A stretch of 20,263 nucleotides of DNA from Oscillospiraceae bacterium (GTDB lineage Bacteria; Bacillota; Clostridia; Oscillospirales; Oscillospiraceae), in contig JAFPTE010000092.1 of NCBI GenBank assembly GCA_017400415.1, positions 1-20,263 of the forward strand, written 5' to 3'. Both the position numbers and the translations under genes were made by a program. This document shows positions 1 through 7,744 of the stretch, in pieces. Below the pieces are notes generated by a model. It was not told the origin of the DNA and did no database searches. It saw only the letters and a program-made list of their open reading frames with translations. The stretch's first letter is position 1. Each line of letters starts with the position of its first letter.

Positions 1-1435
1 GGTAGCCGTAGGTCTTCTCCAGGTTGAAGCTGTGCTCCGGCAGCTTATAGGACCAGCCCCCGTACTCGCTTAGGAGCTGGGCCTTATCCTCGCTGCCCAG
101 GCGGAGCTCCTCAAAATACAGGTGCAGGCTGTCCACGTCGCTCTTCTTCTGGTGGAACCAGCCGGAGGTGGAATCGATGAACCGGGTGGGGTCCATGGCC
201 TTCAGAAGGTCATAGGCCCGGTCGGACTCAAACTGCCCCCAGCCCTCGTTGAAGATGGTCCACAGGACGATGGAGGGCTGACTTTTCAGGTGCCGCACCA
301 CACCGGCCATGTGGGCAAGGAAGTTCCGGCGCTGGGTCTCGTCCCGGTGGAGCTTTCGGTCGTCCCGGCGGCGGAAGCCCAGGGTAGGCAGGGCCGTATC
401 CCGCATATAGTCGTACCTTCCGGAGCTGACCATGTCCTGAAAGACCGCCATGCCCAGCTTGTCGCAGTAATAATACCACAGCTCCGGCTCCACCTTGATG
501 TGCTTGCGCAGGGTGTTGAAGCCCAGGCTCTTCATGGCCTCAATGTCCCGCAGGAAGGCCTCGGGCGAGCCGGGGGTATAGATGCCGTCGGGCCAGTAGC
601 CCTGGTCCAGGAGCCCGTGGAAGAAGTAGGGCTTTCCGTTGAGGCACAGGCGCTTTTTCCCGTTTATCCTCCGTATGCCCAGGTCCCGGAGGGCAAAGTA
701 GCTCTGCACCTCGTCCTCCCCGCTCACCAGGGTGAACTCATACAGATACGGGTCCTCCGGGCTCCAGAAGCGGGCGTCGTCCAGATAGAATTCCGCCCTG
801 CCGTCCCGAAGGGCGTACTGCCGCTCCCCCAGGAATACGGTGCCGGTCCGGACGCCCTCCGCCTCGATGGTGACTATGGCGCCGCCGGTGGCGACGTTTA
901 TGTTTTTTATGTACTCCCGTGGCACCCACTGGGCCCAGACGGTCTGCCAGATGCCGGAGGCGGGGGTGTACCACATGCCGCCCCGCTTAACGGTCTGCTT
1001 GCCCCAGCCGAAGCGCCAGTCCAGGTCGTTTACGCACCGGACCTCCAGGGTGTTTTCCCCGGTGCGGACCTGCTCCGTTCCCTCGCAGGTGAAGGGCAGG
1101 TACCCATCCTGGCTGCCGCCGATTCTCTCCCCGTTCAGGAAGACCTGGCTCTTCCGCATGACGGCGCCGAAGTGGATAAGGAATCTGCCGCCCTTCCTCC
1201 TGGTCTCAAAGGTCCGGCGGTATATGAGCTCCGTGCCGACGGGACAGGGCACCGTCACGCCGGAAAGGGCGCTCTCCACCGGGAAGGGCACCAGGACCGG
1301 GCAGGTTTTTCCTCCGGCAGAAAGGGTCCAGGTGCCGTTCAGGCACAGCCACTCCCGCCGGCGCAGTCTGGGCCGGGGATACTCGTTCCAGGGCACCTCT
1401 CCCGGCTGACTCCAGGGGGTTTTCAGCTCTCTCAT
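1..1435 (-). CDS. Glycoside hydrolase family 2 enzyme (beta-galactosidase/beta-glucuronidase type), 3' end outside the window
   Basis: The visible 478 residues run from the ATG at 1435 off the left edge. The N-terminal sugar-binding domain is recognisable by LNGTWTLS near residue 30 and the W-rich stretch DLDWRFGWGKQ. The TIM barrel follows, with FHGLLDQGYWPDG and RKHIKVEPELWYYYCDKLGM. The acid/base glutamate is E397 in LWTIFNEGWGQ and the nucleophile is E457 in LLSEYGG, so both catalytic residues of GH2 are present. No signal peptide is seen, so it probably acts in the cytoplasm on imported oligosaccharides or glycosides. The exact sugar (beta-galactoside, glucuronide or mannoside) cannot be read from the sequence. 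Its start overlaps the FRG gene stop as ATGA, which indicates translational coupling at the distal end of the starch operon. Relatives of this type are near 600 residues, so roughly a fifth is missing. Confidence 0.9.
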   Translation of the reverse strand, partial: MRELKTPWSQPGEVPWNEYPRPRLRRREWLCLNGTWTLSAGGKTCPVLVPFPVESALSGVTVPCPVGTELIYRRTFETRRKGGRFLIHFGAVMRKSQVFLNGERIGGSQDGYLPFTCEGTEQVRTGENTLEVRCVNDLDWRFGWGKQTVKRGGMWYTPASGIWQTVWAQWVPREYIKNINVATGGAIVTIEAEGVRTGTVFLGERQYALRDGRAEFYLDDARFWSPEDPYLYEFTLVSGEDEVQSYFALRDLGIRRINGKKRLCLNGKPYFFHGLLDQGYWPDGIYTPGSPEAFLRDIEAMKSLGFNTLRKHIKVEPELWYYYCDKLGMAVFQDMVSSGRYDYMRDTALPTLGFRRRDDRKLHRDETQRRNFLAHMAGVVRHLKSQPSIVLWTIFNEGWGQFESDRAYDLLKAMDPTRFIDSTSGWFHQKKSDVDSLHLYFEELRLGSEDKAQLLSEYGGWSYKLPEHSFNLEKTYGY

Positions 1436-2241
1436 GGTCTCTCCTTTACAAAATAGTGCCGGGCAATCCACTTGGAAAGGCCCTCCAGCCCCGGGTAGAC
1501 GATGCGCTCGGACATATTCAGATGGTCCAGCATATCCCGGATCCGCCAGCGGAGGCTCCTGTCGATGACGTACTTCACCGTATTGTGGGTGTGCTCCTCC
1601 AGAAACCGCTCCACGTCCACCATTTCAATGGGTATGACGGAGAAGAAGGAGTACTGGTTCACTATCCGGGCGTTGATGGAGGGGGGCTCCATGACCACCA
1701 TGGCGCTTTTGCCCATGTCGCTGTCGTACTGCTCCAGGCTCTCCGCCGCCTCGTCCAGCATATCCACGGAGAAGATATCCGCATTGTGGCTCTGCATGAC
1801 CTGCTTGTACTTTTCCGGCAGCAGGGAGTGGAGCTCCGTCACGTCTATGCGCCAGACCATGCAGTCGTGGGTCTCCATATCGTCCAGGCTGTCCTCCGTG
1901 CAGGCGAAGTGGAGCCCCACCAGGGCGGAGTGGCTCCAGTCCAGAAGCCGGGTGGGCAGGCCGTTGTGCTGGCCCAGTATCATCTGCCGCCAGACGGAGG
2001 TGGCCACGGTGGGGTCCTCTATGACGGCGTAGCGGGCGAAGTTCCGCAGGATGGCGGGCTCCAGGGATTTCTGCAGCCTCTTGCAGTTTCTGGTCAGGCT
2101 CGTGACCATCTTGAAGGAGGCGTCGCTCATGCCCCGGTAAACGTACTGGCTCCGGTTCCGCATAAGGTCCGGCCGGTACTCCTGCTCGCTCAGGAGGGGC
2201 ATAAGCTCCTCCACTGTTCTGATTCTGACTTCCTTTATCAT
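1432..2241 (-). CDS. FRG-domain protein of unknown function
   Basis: 269 residues. The FRG domain (named for a conserved F/Y-R-G) spans about residues 30-200: YVYRGMSD at 33-40, LTR at 49-51, the strongest block QHNGLPTRLLDWS at 91-103, LVGLHFAC at 107-114, VWRIDV at 129-134 and EPPSINARIVNQYSFF at 185-200. No signal peptide or membrane segment is seen, so it is presumably cytoplasmic. The ATG at 2241 is preferred to an in-frame TTG at 2265, because AGTGAGGAAAG lies just upstream of the ATG while the TTG falls inside the amylase gene. It begins 7 bases after the amylase stop and overlaps the GH2 start, so it is a true member of the carbohydrate operon. FRG proteins are widespread but have no agreed biochemical role, and nothing here shows catalysis on sugars. 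Identification of the domain is firm; the function is unknown. Confidence 0.87.
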   Translation of the reverse strand: MIKEVRIRTVEELMPLLSEQEYRPDLMRNRSQYVYRGMSDASFKMVTSLTRNCKRLQKSLEPAILRNFARYAVIEDPTVATSVWRQMILGQHNGLPTRLLDWSHSALVGLHFACTEDSLDDMETHDCMVWRIDVTELHSLLPEKYKQVMQSHNADIFSVDMLDEAAESLEQYDSDMGKSAMVVMEPPSINARIVNQYSFFSVIPIEMVDVERFLEEHTHNTVKYVIDRSLRWRIRDMLDHLNMSERIVYPGLEGLSKWIARHYFVKERP

Positions 2242-2248
2242 TCTTTCC

Positions 2249-3874
2249 TCACTTAAAAATCGCAATTGAGTAGGGCGGCAGGGTCAGAGTCCCGTCCTTA
2301 TACTCTATCTTTGCCCCGTCTCCGGCGCAGAGGCCGTCCTGATACTCCCCGGGGGCAGCGTCAAACTTTATCTGATGGTCATACTCCCGGTCCAGATTCA
2401 CGCAGATGGTGACGGTCTCATCTCCCCAGGTCTTGGTAAAAACGCAGCAGTAGCCGGACTGCTCATAGTAGTCCTCCAGGATGGTCACCTTGCCCCGGGC
2501 GATGGCCGGGAAGCGGTTTCTGAGCTCCAGCGATTTTTTATAGTAGCTCCAGATGCTGTCCGGGTCCTCCCGCTGGGTCTCCACCCCGGGGTACACGTAG
2601 TTATCCTTAGTGACGGTTATGCCCTGAGGGGAGGTGTAGCACCAGCCCTCGTAAACGGACTTGTCGGACCACTTCATGGCGATGCGCTTATAGGGGTCGG
2701 AGCCGTCGGCAGTGCTTATCATGCCGATTTCCTCCCCGTAATAGACGTAAATTGCCCCGTTCATCAGGCCCAGAAGGCCCTGGGCCATCTTGATTTTGTC
2801 CTTCTGGCTCCTGCCCATGAAGGAGGCGATGCGGGCAGTGTCGTGGTTTGAGAGGAAGGGAGCGGGCACGCCCACGTCATAGGTCTCCTGGCAGGTGGTC
2901 AGGAGAGTGCCGAAATTCTTGCCCGGTGCGGACTTGATTTCCTTGAGGCAGTCCGCCACGGCCCCGTCCGCCATAGCCAGGGGGAACATGAAGAAGCTGT
3001 CGGCGCCGGAGTTATAGTACTCCCGGACAGCCACATGGTTGGGATACCAGGCCTCGCCCACCAGGTAGCAATCCTCGTCGATGCTCTTGGCGGCCCGGTT
3101 AAGCCAGCGGAGGAACTCCACGCTCTTCTGGGTGGAGTTGGTGTAGAAGCTTGTGCAGGCGTCCAGCCGGAAGCCGTCCGTGCCCAGGCCTATCCAGAAC
3201 TCCATTATCTTTTTTATCTCCGCCCGGACCTTTTCGCTGTCCAGGTTCAGGTCCGGCATGGTGTTCGTAAACCGGCTCTCATAATACCAGCCGGTGCCCC
3301 CCACCGGATTGTAGCCGTCCTGGCGGCCGTTTGAAAAGTTGTAATATTCCCCGTAGTCCCCGCCGGGGGTGCCCCGCTGGCGGATGTACTCGCAGGCGGC
3401 CTTGAACCAGGGGTGGTCGGAGCTGGTGTGGTTTACCACCAGGTCGATGATGACGTTTATCCCCCGCTCATGGGCGGCGGCTATAAGGGCCTTGTAATCG
3501 TCCAGGGTGCCGAACTGGGGGTCCACGTTATAGTAGTCCTCCACGTCGTACTTATGGTAGCTGGTGCCCACGGTTATGGGCATAAGCCAGATGCCGTTGA
3601 AGCCCAGGTCCTTGATATAGTCCAGCTTCTCCGTGACGCCCTTCAGGTCGCCGATGCCGTCGTTATCCGTATCAAAGAAGGACCAGACAAAGATTTCATA
3701 GTAATTGCGGTACTTGTCGTCAATAATGTTCAGGGCGGAGGCCTCCGGCCCCTCTCCCTGACCTGCTCCGTTACCCTCCTGGCCGTTACCGCTATCGGCG
3801 GCGCAGGAAACAAGCGCCGCCGACATTGCCAGAACAAGTATCAGAGCGAGAATTCTTTCTGCGCTCTTTTTCAT
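2249..3874 (-). CDS. Secreted GH13 alpha-amylase-type lipoprotein
   Basis: 541 residues with a lipoprotein signal (LVSC, lipid cysteine C24) and a Gly/Glu-rich linker to about residue 46, so the enzyme is anchored outside the membrane. The GH13 barrel is complete: a calcium-type loop DTDNDGIGDLKG at 68-79, region I DLVVNH at 144-149, region II GFRLDA with nucleophile D238, region III VGEA with acid/base E274, and region IV SNHD with D345. The C-terminal beta domain runs from about 455 to the end. It should cut alpha-1,4 bonds in starch or maltodextrin; neopullulanase or cyclomaltodextrinase activity cannot be excluded. The start ATG has AGGAG a suitable distance upstream. It lies 12 bases after the malG-like gene and 7 before the FRG gene, so it is transcribed with the transporter and feeds it. 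Confidence 0.93.
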   Translation of the reverse strand: MKKSAERILALILVLAMSAALVSCAADSGNGQEGNGAGQGEGPEASALNIIDDKYRNYYEIFVWSFFDTDNDGIGDLKGVTEKLDYIKDLGFNGIWLMPITVGTSYHKYDVEDYYNVDPQFGTLDDYKALIAAAHERGINVIIDLVVNHTSSDHPWFKAACEYIRQRGTPGGDYGEYYNFSNGRQDGYNPVGGTGWYYESRFTNTMPDLNLDSEKVRAEIKKIMEFWIGLGTDGFRLDACTSFYTNSTQKSVEFLRWLNRAAKSIDEDCYLVGEAWYPNHVAVREYYNSGADSFFMFPLAMADGAVADCLKEIKSAPGKNFGTLLTTCQETYDVGVPAPFLSNHDTARIASFMGRSQKDKIKMAQGLLGLMNGAIYVYYGEEIGMISTADGSDPYKRIAMKWSDKSVYEGWCYTSPQGITVTKDNYVYPGVETQREDPDSIWSYYKKSLELRNRFPAIARGKVTILEDYYEQSGYCCVFTKTWGDETVTICVNLDREYDHQIKFDAAPGEYQDGLCAGDGAKIEYKDGTLTLPPYSIAIFK

Positions 3875-3886
3875 ACAGAACTCCTG

Positions 3887-4756
3887 TCAGCCCTTTACGG
3901 AGCCGCCGGTGATACCCTCAACATAGTATCTCTGCAGCCACATGAACAGGGCGGTGATGGGCACCGCCACCACAACGGCAGCGGCGCAGAAGGTGGTGAA
4001 ATACTGCTGGATCATCTCCCTCTCCAGCCACTTGTACATGCCCAGGGACACGGTATACATGGAAGTGTCGTTGACGCCGGACATGATGAAGGACACGAAG
4101 ATATAGTCGCACCAGGGGGCGATGAAGGAGATAAGGATGGTGTAAATGATGATAGGCTTACTGAGGGGCAGGATTATCTTCCAGAAAATCTGGGCATTGG
4201 TAGCGCCGTCCAGTCTGGCCGCCTCGTCCAGGGTCTTGGGCACCGTGTCGAAGAAGCCCTTGGCCACATAATAGCTCAGGGCGGCCCCGGCGGAGTAGAC
4301 GATAATGAGGCTGGCAAGGCTCTGGAAGTGGTTCGGCAGCAGGATTTTCAGCAGGAAATAAACTGCCGTCATGGACATGAAGCCCGGGAACATGCCCAGA
4401 ATGAGCATCACGTTCATCATGGGCTTTCTGGCCTTGAAGCGGATGCGGGAGAAGGCGTAGCTCACCATAAGGACGAAAATCGTTGTTATGGCGCAGGATA
4501 TGACCGCCACCAGCAGGGTGTTCAGGTACCACTGGACAAACTGCGTCTCGAAGAAGAGCCGTCTGTAATTATCCAGGGTCCAGGTTTTGGGGAAGAAGGT
4601 GGAGGACCAGGCTCCCGGCTCCGCCCGGAAGGACTGGACGATGAGGTAAAACAGCGGGATAAGCCACAGTATGCCCAGCGCCGTCAGCACCACGTGGGTA
4701 ACGGCGGAGGCGGTGGTCCTGGCGGCCTTCAGGCTGCCGGTCTTCTTTTTATCCAT
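3887..4756 (-). CDS. malG: Maltodextrin ABC transporter permease, MalG type
   Basis: 289 residues, the usual MalG length, with about six membrane segments (around 20-41, 78-101, 113-137, 146-165, 202-222, 254-274). The EAA loop that docks on the ATPase is EAARLDGA at 178-185, followed by ILPLSKP at 195-201. The C-terminus YYVEGITGGSVKG is characteristic of MalG-type subunits, where the tail reaches into the ATPase dimer. The ATG shares one base with the malF-like stop (TAATG), so translation is coupled. Together with the malE- and malF-like proteins it forms a maltose/maltodextrin importer. Substrate is inferred from sequence type and from the amylase and pullulanase neighbours; no ATPase gene is present in the visible operon. 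Confidence 0.93.
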   Translation of the reverse strand: MDKKKTGSLKAARTTASAVTHVVLTALGILWLIPLFYLIVQSFRAEPGAWSSTFFPKTWTLDNYRRLFFETQFVQWYLNTLLVAVISCAITTIFVLMVSYAFSRIRFKARKPMMNVMLILGMFPGFMSMTAVYFLLKILLPNHFQSLASLIIVYSAGAALSYYVAKGFFDTVPKTLDEAARLDGATNAQIFWKIILPLSKPIIIYTILISFIAPWCDYIFVSFIMSGVNDTSMYTVSLGMYKWLEREMIQQYFTTFCAAAVVVAVPITALFMWLQRYYVEGITGGSVKG

Positions 4757-6288
4757 TACTGAAATTCATCCTCCTTCTGGACAGCCGAGGAGTTGTTGTA
4801 CACCATGAGGGAGAACACGGCGGAGATAACGAACACCAGAATGCCGATAACGGAGGCCAGCTTGTAGTTCCTGTTCACGCCCAGGGACAGCTGATAGAGC
4901 CAGGTTATAAGCAGGTCCGTGCTCTTGGCGCCGTCGGTGTACCGCAGAAGGTCGCCGGGGGCGCCGCCGCTCAAAAGGTAGATAACGTTGAAGTTGTTGA
5001 TGTTGCCGATGAACTGGGTGATGAGGTATGGCCCGGTCACGAACAGCATATAGGGCAGGGTTATGGAGAAGAAGGTCTTCACGGGTCCGGCGCCGTCAAT
5101 GCGGCTGGACTCATAGAGCTCCTGGGGTATGTTCATAAGTATGCCGGAGCAGATAAGCATGGAATAGGGCACGCCGATCCACATGTTCACAACGATGATG
5201 GCGATGCGGGTGGTCATGATATCCACGCCGAATTTCAGGTCCACGCCGAAAAGGTTGTGGAAAAGCTGGACGATAATGCCGCTCATCTCCAGGCTGTCGC
5301 CGTAGGTCAGCATCTTGGACATGATAAGCAGGGAGACGAACTGGGGCACGGCGATGGTGGCAACGAAAACCGTCCGGAAGAGCTTCTTCCATTTCACTAT
5401 TTTCTGGTTTATGAGCAGGGCCAGGACCATGCCGCCGAAATAGTTGGTGAAGGTTGCGAAGAAGGCCCACACCAGGGTCCAGCCCAGGACCCGCAGGAAG
5501 GTGCCGCTCATGGCGGAGTTGCCGCCCAGGATATCACCGAAGTTGGCAAGGCCCACCCAGCTGAACAGGTGCTGGGGCACCTCCGTGGAGGCGTCGTAGT
5601 TGGTGAAGGCTATGAGGATCATGGTTATCAGGGGGATTACCGTGAACATCAGAAGCCCTATCATAGGCAGCAGAAGCAGCACCAGGTGGAACTTCTTGTC
5701 CGTCAGGTCCTTAAGGTCCTGGCGGAAGCCGGGGCACCTTCTCCCGGCCTTCACGGTGGCCTCGTTTTCCCGGCTCTCCGCCACAGAGCGGAAATAGAGC
5801 ATCAGGAAGAAGAGTATCACAAGGAAGGTGAGAACGCCGTAGAGGATGATTTTGAAGCTGTTGTCCCCGGCGATTTTCTCGTAAATGCCCTCCTCCTCGT
5901 TCCAGAAGTCCTGGGTGGGCACATTGCCCACGGTGCCACCGCTGAAGAAGCCGTAGAAGAACTTCCCCAGGTAGGTGCCGCCGAACAGCACCATATAGAG
6001 GATGAACAGGACCTCAAGGACCAGGTAAATGACTCCCTTGACCACCTGGCCCCGGGTAAAGTGGCCCAGGCCCATGACGAAGTAGGAGCCCTTGGTAATA
6101 AGGTCGCCCTTTGCAAAGCCGCCGAAATAGCGGCCCAGGGCCTGGCCTGTGCCCTTCACCAGCCGGACTATGCCCCGGCCCATGCCGGAGAAGAAGTCAG
6201 CCAGAGCTCCGGGGAGCCCCGTAAAAAACCGCACCACGTAATACGCCAGCTTCTGCAGGGGATTCATGGTATGCAGGTTAGGTTCCAT
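4756..6288 (-). CDS. malF: Maltodextrin ABC transporter permease, MalF type, with N-terminal extension
   Basis: 510 residues with about eight membrane segments (around 82-104, 146-165, 199-228, 265-293, 305-327, 360-386, 412-435, 478-497). The EAA loop is ELYESSRIDGAG at 390-401 followed by ITLPYM at 409-414, as in MalF/GanP permeases. The first 195 residues are additional to the core: an amphipathic start, then FVMGLGHFTRGQ at 70-81 and two extra membrane helices separated by an extracellular segment with VPTQDFW. The chosen ATG at 6288 has GGAAGGGAAG upstream, somewhat far away; the internal ATG at 6267 has no ribosome binding site. It is separated from malE by a 63-base gap holding a stem-loop, and overlaps malG by one base. 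It pairs with MalG to form the membrane channel. Confidence 0.93.
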   Translation of the reverse strand: MEPNLHTMNPLQKLAYYVVRFFTGLPGALADFFSGMGRGIVRLVKGTGQALGRYFGGFAKGDLITKGSYFVMGLGHFTRGQVVKGVIYLVLEVLFILYMVLFGGTYLGKFFYGFFSGGTVGNVPTQDFWNEEEGIYEKIAGDNSFKIILYGVLTFLVILFFLMLYFRSVAESRENEATVKAGRRCPGFRQDLKDLTDKKFHLVLLLLPMIGLLMFTVIPLITMILIAFTNYDASTEVPQHLFSWVGLANFGDILGGNSAMSGTFLRVLGWTLVWAFFATFTNYFGGMVLALLINQKIVKWKKLFRTVFVATIAVPQFVSLLIMSKMLTYGDSLEMSGIIVQLFHNLFGVDLKFGVDIMTTRIAIIVVNMWIGVPYSMLICSGILMNIPQELYESSRIDGAGPVKTFFSITLPYMLFVTGPYLITQFIGNINNFNVIYLLSGGAPGDLLRYTDGAKSTDLLITWLYQLSLGVNRNYKLASVIGILVFVISAVFSLMVYNNSSAVQKEDEFQ

Positions 6289-6313
6289 TCAGATTTCACT
6301 TCCCTTCCAGGAA

Positions 6314-6340
6314 GGGCGGGCGAAGATGCTCCGCCCGCCC
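6314..6340 (-). promoter_or_regulatory. Intercistronic GC stem-loop between malE and malF
   Basis: A perfect 9-bp inverted repeat (GGGCGGGCG / CGCCCGCCC) with a 9-base loop lies between the malE stop and the malF ribosome binding site. On the coding (minus) strand it is followed by CTTCCTGGAAGGG and not by a T tract, so it is unlikely to be a simple terminator. Its expected role, by analogy with malE-malF intercistronic hairpins in other bacteria, is to protect the upstream malE message or to set the step-down between binding protein and permease. The adjacent CCCTTCC/GGAAGGG repeat overlaps the malF Shine-Dalgarno region and could compete with it. Confidence 0.65.
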
Positions 6341-6351
6341 GATTTTCGGTC

Positions 6352-7680
6352 TTATTTGCGAATCTGGCTGCAGAGAGAGTTCAGGAGCTCCTGAAGGGTG
6401 GCGTCCGTGACGGTCATGGGGTCGTCCGCCTCAACAAACTGCTTGGTAAGGCTGCCCATGGGGGTCCAGTAGGTGCTGGGCACGCCCTTCTGGGAACGGA
6501 AGTAGGCGGCCTCCTGGAGCACCACGCTGATGATGGGGTCGCTCTTCACCTGAGAGGACTGCATGACGGTCTTGTTGGTGGGGCCCAGGCCTCTGGTCTG
6601 GAAGCGCTTGAGCTGATTGGCCTCATTGGTGAGCCACAGGGCCAGCTTGTGGGCCTCAGCCTTGTTCTTGGAATAGCCGTTGACGCCGTAGAGCTTATAG
6701 CCGAAGAAGCCGTTGAGCTTGACCTCCCTGCCGCCGATGGTGGCGGTGGGCAGCACTGCGGTGGCCATGTTGTTGCCCCAGGCGTCCTTGATGGCGGTGC
6801 GGTTCCAGGTGCCGGTGACGCAGGCGGCGATGGTGCCGGACTGGATGCCGGCGATAATCTTGGAGTCATCCACGTTGGAGCTGAGGGCGGAGTTGGCGAA
6901 GTAGCCCCGGAGGGCCTTCATGACCTCCAGGCCCTTGGCGCTGTCGTAGTTGATGGAGATGGCGGTCTCGGTCAGGTCCTTGTCATAGGTAACGGAGTAC
7001 TTGAGCTCCGGATCCGCAAAGAAGAAGGAGCTCAGATACCAGCCGTCGTCATAGAGCTTGAAGGCCACCAGCTTGTTCTTCTGCTTGGCAATCTCCAGCA
7101 TCTTGTCCAGGCTCTTCACGTCGTTTTCCGTGAAGACGGACTTGTCATAGTACATGAAGTAGGTGTTGTCGCCGGTGCAGGGATAGGCGTAAACCCGGTC
7201 CTCCCCGTCGATTTTCACGGTGCAGGCGTCCACGCTCTCGGCGCTGTCGGCGGCCTTGACGCTGTCAAGGTAGGTGCCGCCCAGGCGGGCCAGAGCTCCG
7301 GCCTGGATAAGCTTGTTGATCTGGTCGGAGGCGAAGGAGAAGAGGTCCGGGCCGCTCTCCGGGTCGTTGAGGACCTTGTCGGCAGCGTCGGACTCGCTCT
7401 GGACGCCGAAGAGGAACTTATAGGTGTTCTGGGGATTTGCCTCGGCGTAGGCCTGGCACATCTCCTTGGTCATGGCCTGGTCCTCCTGGGAGCACCAGAC
7501 CGTGAGGGTTATTTTCTCCTTGGGGGTATCGTCGGCGGGGGTCTTGTCCCCGCTGCCGCTCTCAGAGCCGGAGGAGGGATTGGAGCCCTGATTGTCCCCG
7601 CCGCCGGAGCAGGCGGCCAGGAGGCCCGCCGCAAGCACAAGGCACAGGAGGACCGCAATAAGCTTTTTAAGGTTGTTCAT
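6352..7680 (-). CDS. malE: Maltose/maltodextrin-binding lipoprotein, MalE type
   Basis: 442 residues with a lipoprotein signal (LLAAC, lipid cysteine C24), then a Gly/Ser-rich linker to about 45 and a family 1 extracellular solute-binding fold. Typical features are ITLTVWCSQED at the first strand, PDLFSFASDQINKLIQAG, YAYPCTGDNTYFMYYDKS near the hinge, ALWLTNEANQLKRF and the C-terminal helix ending in NSLCSQIRK. It is tethered outside the membrane and delivers malto-oligosaccharides to the MalFG permease. The ATG is preceded by GAGGTG at good spacing. Perfect GC stem-loops flank the gene on both sides, which suggests its message level is set apart from its neighbours. Substrate is inferred from the operon; the solute-binding family call itself is firm. 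Confidence 0.92.
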   Translation of the reverse strand: MNNLKKLIAVLLCLVLAAGLLAACSGGGDNQGSNPSSGSESGSGDKTPADDTPKEKITLTVWCSQEDQAMTKEMCQAYAEANPQNTYKFLFGVQSESDAADKVLNDPESGPDLFSFASDQINKLIQAGALARLGGTYLDSVKAADSAESVDACTVKIDGEDRVYAYPCTGDNTYFMYYDKSVFTENDVKSLDKMLEIAKQKNKLVAFKLYDDGWYLSSFFFADPELKYSVTYDKDLTETAISINYDSAKGLEVMKALRGYFANSALSSNVDDSKIIAGIQSGTIAACVTGTWNRTAIKDAWGNNMATAVLPTATIGGREVKLNGFFGYKLYGVNGYSKNKAEAHKLALWLTNEANQLKRFQTRGLGPTNKTVMQSSQVKSDPIISVVLQEAAYFRSQKGVPSTYWTPMGSLTKQFVEADDPMTVTDATLQELLNSLCSQIRK

Positions 7681-7705
7681 AGATGCACCTCATTTTCTTT
7701 TAACT

Positions 7706-7730
7706 CCGCTCCGCCTGCTGGGCGGAGCGG
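7706..7730 (-). promoter_or_regulatory. GC stem-loop upstream of malE
   Basis: A perfect 10-bp stem (CCGCTCCGCC / GGCGGAGCGG) with a 5-base loop sits in the 64-base gap between the upstream surface lipoprotein and malE. In the direction of transcription it is followed by AGTTAAAAG, with no T tract; a short T4 is present only on the opposite strand. It therefore looks like an RNA processing or stability element at the 5' boundary of the malE message. A weak attenuator is the alternative. Confidence 0.6.
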
Positions 7731-7744
7731 TTTTCACAGCCAAA

